64,000 nucleotides of DNA from Anastatus disparis. Its lineage: Eukaryota > Arthropoda > Insecta > Hymenoptera > Eupelmidae. How positions within the stretch are numbered: position 1 is the first letter of the stretch; each line of letters starts with the position of its first letter. A program made the translations under genes and the position numbers. Shown in pieces: positions 60,735 through 64,000 of the stretch. The stretch is from assembly GCA_017163975.1 (NCBI GenBank), contig JAFFSR010000251.1:8060001-8124000 (forward strand). Reading direction: 5' to 3'. The notes under the pieces were generated by a model that worked only from the letters and a program-made list of their open reading frames with translations, made no database searches and was not told the origin of the DNA.

Positions 60735-60868
60735 AAAATAGTATACAATACTTGAGACTTAAGTGGCCCATTACACGACGTGATTATCGCCCTCGCTACG
60801 CTCGGGCGATCACTTCACGTCGTGCAATAATGGGCCACTTAAGTCACACGTATCGTAATATACTATTT
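60735..60868. mobile_element. GC-tipped hairpin element, copy H5
   Basis: A nearly perfect palindrome: ACTTAAGTGGCCCATTACAC / (complement) and CACGACGTGA / TCACTTCACGTCGTG stems lead to the tip CGCCCTCGCTACGCTCGGGCG. Its minus strand contains GCGTAGC, a GNA-type triloop. The outer ends AATAGTATA / TATACTATT match those of the element at 47,018. Confidence 0.7.
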
Positions 60869-61950
60869 CTTATATCGAAATTAGTTTTGTGAAATATCTT
60901 TATAACAATGCCAAGAGTAAATATTACAAGTTGCAGTGTAATCCTAGGCAGAACCTACACTTAATAGAAGGTAAATTTCAAACAAATCATAAGATCGTTC
61001 ATTAAAATTTTGTTTAATTTTTTATTCCTTTTCTGATCAATAAATTGAAATTACTTTCAGGAAATTACATTTTCTTTTCTTATTAACCGATAGAAATTGT
61101 TTTCTAGGAATATTTTTATAACAATGCCAAGAATGAAGAAGGGAACGTTGCATACATAGGAATTCGATGCAACTTGACATATTTATTATTGATATTGCAG
61201 TAAAAATAATTTCACAACAAATGGAAATATGAAATTATTAAAATTCATTTCCTATTAAAAGTGAGTTTCACTCGTAGGATTTCACTGAAACTTGCAAGAT
61301 TTATTCTTAACATTATCATAAAAATATTTCCCGAAAATAATTGTGATCGGTTTATAATAAAATAGAAGATAAATTGAAAAAATATCAGGAAAAAATAGAA
61401 ATATGATTTTTTTAAATTTATCTTAGTTAAGTGTAGGTTCCGCTCGTAGAATTCCGCTGTAACTTGCAAGGTTTATTCTTGGCATTGTTATAGAGATGTT
61501 TTTTGTTTAATTATTTCAATCGATTTATAAGAAAAGGAAATATGAATTTAAATTTCAAAACGAACGAAAATATGAAATTTTTAAAATTTATCATCTGTTA
61601 AGGAATGGTTCCGTTTATGATGGTACTACAACTTACAAAATCTATTCTTAGCATTGTTATAAAGACATTTCCCAAAAATAATTTTGAGCGACTTAAAAGA
61701 AAAATAATTATGAATTTTCAAAATTTCTTAAAGAATAAAAACATAAAATTTTGAAAATTTATCCCGCAGTAACGTTAAAAGGAAGAATAACGACTGCGTT
61801 ATACTTACAGAATACAATCCCTGGGGCCGTGGGATGGATCTGTCAATAGGATTTCGCTATAATTTACACAATTAAACATTTTTATAAAGTTGTTTTCCAA
61901 AATGATTTTGATTGATTAATAAGAAATGAAATTATAAATTTTCCAAAACT
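60868..61950. repeat. Inverted array of about 170-bp modules
   Basis: Modules marked by CTTGCAAG.TTTATTCTT..CATTGTTATA occur near 61,311, 61,483, 61,652 and, more decayed, 61,876. The complementary form (TATAACAATGCCAAGA) occurs near 60,900 and 61,115. Spacing is about 170 bp, so the array is tandem within each half and inverted between halves, as in foldback transposons. Confidence 0.65.
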
Positions 61951-62088
61951 CTTTGGTTATCAAGGGTCATACGATTTCGATAGGTGTTATTTTATGCGGG
62001 GGGTGGATGCATGATGTGGTCTTACTTGTAATGAGACTATATTATATTATAAATTACTTTTATATGATATAAAACTCAAAATTTTCTA

Positions 62089-63263
62089 TTTTTCTTTTAT
62101 TTTACCTAAACTATACTCAACGGATTTGCACCAAAAATTGTACGCAAGTTATTCACTACTGTCTGAAAAAAATAAGTTTTTGAAAACAAATTTTCTTAAC
62201 AAAGTTACAATTTTAGAGAATTTAAAAATTTTTTTAAATAATTTTGAATTTTTTTATTGTTTTCTCATAAAGCATTGTATCGATAAGAAAATTTTTCTCT
62301 ATTTTTTCATTAATTTGTACATATTTGAACTCAGGGAGTTGAAAAAAGTGGTTTCCAGAAAATGTCTGTATGTATGCGTGTATGTGTGTGTCCAGTTACC
62401 CAATTGGATTTTGAAAACTACTCAATGGATTTGTTTCAAATTTCACATATAATTTATTTTTTGTTTAACTTGGGAGTAAGCTATTGAGAATTGGTTTCCT
62501 TAGCGTAGTTTTAATTTCAGAGTTATTAAAACAAAAAGAAAAGAATTTCGATTTTTTATTTTCGAAATTGCCATTTTTTTTTAAGTTTTGAAAATGTTAG
62601 TTTCATCTTTGAAAGTCTATTATTGATAACTCTAATATAAAAAAATGTCTCTACTTGTTTGTAATAACTGCACAAACAAAATCAAGTTTGTTTTGTTCGA
62701 CAATTTCGATTCAGTAGATTTTTTTTAATCAGATGTCCAGTTTTAGGAAAAATTGTTGAAGAGTTTGCCCTATACTCTGACGAAATAGTGTCGTGCATCT
62801 CAGTATCGGATTTGTTCTTGACATGTGCTTATCTATATCCCTAGAACTGGGACGCGCGTTTATTTTGCATAAATTTTAATGTTAAAGTAAAAAATTAATT
62901 AAGAATTGCACGCAGAAAAGTGTTTGTAGACTTTTTATTTTATTTTTGTATTAGAAAAGTTAATATTTGTTGGGTGAATAAAATTCTCTAATAGACAAAA
63001 AATCAATTAAAAATGTTAAATCAAAGAAAAAAAGAAAGTGCATTAAAAACAAGAAGAAAATTGAGAGAGATTATAGTATTGAAAACTCGAAGTTTTTAAG
63101 CATGTTGAAACTTACGTATTTTATTTCAAAATGATTATGAATATATAATGTATTCATAATCTTCAATAACTAACTTCAATTTTCAATGTAAATATTAAAT
63201 TTCATCTCCCCAGCTAAATAAAATAACAATATATCGATCGTCCGAGTATTAGTTTTGTTTGTC
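62089..63263. other. Non-coding stretch with decayed repeat
   Basis: No gene is supportable. ACTCAACGGATTTGCACC (about 62,114) and ACTCAATGGATTTGTTTC (about 62,420) are related words about 300 bp apart. They are separated by a GTATGTATGCGTGTATGTGT run, suggesting a decayed dispersed repeat. Confidence 0.45.
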
Positions 63264-63266
63264 TTA

Positions 63267-63930
63267 CTAGGAGAGTATCAGACCTCCGGATCACGGATTT
63301 TGCTCAAACGTTGGGGTAAGTTTTCAAATGTCAAAATATGAAAGGAAACAGAATTTTAGATCCCAACGCTCAATATTTCCCTAGTTACAGACAATTGAAG
63401 AAAATCACTAAAAAAGTTACTAGATTTTCAAACGCTTACAGTTCCTTAGCATTGATAGATAAGAGCTTGAAACTTTTTTTAAATTAAAGCTGAGCTCAAA
63501 TCCTTTCAAAATAGTAGTTATAGTATGTCAAAATATTATTTTTTCCTAAAGTCATAGCCTAATAAACATTAGACCCAATTTCAGCTTTTGTTATTAATTA
63601 ATGTTTTAAAAAGAAAAATTAGGTATAATATTTATCACTCTATAACTTTGGGAAAAAATAATATTTTGACATGCTATAACTACTATTTCGAAAGGATTTG
63701 AGCTCAGCTTTCATTTAAAAAAAGTTTCAAGCTCCTAGCTATCAATGCTAAGAAACTATATGCGTTTGAAAATCTAGTAACTTTTTTAGTGATTTTCTTT
63801 AATTGCCTGTAACTAGGAAAATATTGAGCGTTGGGGTCTAAAATTCTGTTTCCTTCCATATTTTGACATCTTAAAACTTATCCCAAAGTTTGAGCAAAAT
63901 CCGTGATCCGGAGGTCTGATACTCTCCTAG
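63267..63930. mobile_element. 664-bp full palindrome flanked by TTA
   Basis: The left end CTAGGAGAGTATCAGACCTC and its complement at the right end (63,911-63,930) are perfect, and most of the interior is self-complementary. TTA flanks both ends (63,264-63,266 and 63,931-63,933). A 3-bp TWA duplication is typical of PIF/Harbinger elements, which makes that group the best guess. A decayed relative lies at about 51,927-51,995 plus 52,730-52,911 and 53,711-53,985. There is no coding capacity. Confidence 0.8.
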
Positions 63931-64000
63931 TTAGTTTAGGATTTTTCAATAAATATCGTGTCCGACTTGAGGTTAAATTGATTACATATGATTATTTGTT

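Larger units (their letters stand above)
57872..62088. mobile_element. Foldback-like composite element, about 4.2 kb
   Basis: The left end (AATTTTGAGTTTTATATCAT, CAAGTAAGACAACACTATAC) recurs inverted at the right end (GTGGTCTTACTTGTAATGAG ... ATATGATATAAAACTCAAAA, to 62,088). Inside the ends, related modules of about 170 bp occur in both orientations around a centre near 61,220. Long inverted repeats made of tandem modules are the plan of foldback (FB-type) transposons. It carries several later insertions, listed separately. A shorter version without them lies at 43,775-44,062. Confidence 0.65.

Noticed and set aside
62126..62452. 108-codon plus-strand frame
   Set aside because: It is Phe/Lys/Asn-rich, ends in a GTATGT microsatellite, and is embedded in a decayed repeat.

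Overview
The window is AT-rich eukaryotic nuclear DNA. It has spliced genes with GT-AG introns, tRNA- and 5S-derived SINEs, many short inverted-repeat transposons and long (CT)n/(GA)n and (AT)n tracts. The only recognisable protein-coding family is an animal fatty acyl-CoA reductase (FAR), of the kind expanded in insects. I infer an insect, plausibly a hymenopteran, but nothing in the sequence proves the order.

Layout. Bases 1-36,600 hold no gene I can support. The first 25 kb carries seven copies of one tRNA-derived SINE family, one intact tRNA-derived SINE with a target-site duplication, and a few MITEs. From about 25 to 36 kb the sequence has almost no recognisable transposons but many pyrimidine/purine tracts. 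Open frames there are low-complexity by-products. From 36.9 to 57.9 kb lies a FAR cluster, all on the minus strand. FAR-A (36,898-42,479) is a complete five-exon gene that I reconstruct at 528 residues, with the TGxxGFLG and YxxxK motifs and a C-terminal membrane segment. FAR-B (44,235-44,480) is a first-exon fragment created by a partial duplication. FAR-C (48,697-56,283) keeps exons 1, 3, 4 and 5 with good splice sites but has lost exon 2, which carries the catalytic YxxxK. Its last intron has grown from about 0.3 to 5.5 kb by nested transposon insertion.

Upstream of FAR-A and of FAR-C the first exon and its 5' flank are duplicated head-to-head, giving a large palindrome with a decayed plus-strand exon 1 on the far side. 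From 57.9 to 62.1 kb lies a foldback-like composite. It contains inverted tandem modules, a hAT-type foldback with an 8-bp target duplication and a TCGAG-rich interior, a TTGGGATCTGACA-ended MITE, and a 5S rRNA-derived head attached to an inverted repeat. The window ends with a 664-bp palindromic element flanked by TTA.

The least familiar signal is a family of small GC-rich hairpin elements (829-1020, 47,018-47,240, 50,040-50,205, with relatives at 52,003-52,149 and 60,735-60,868). Three share a two-hairpin layout and similar ends. In several the tip of the hairpin is a GNA-type triloop (GCC-GAA-GGC or GCGTAGC). I propose these as a candidate undescribed non-autonomous element family.
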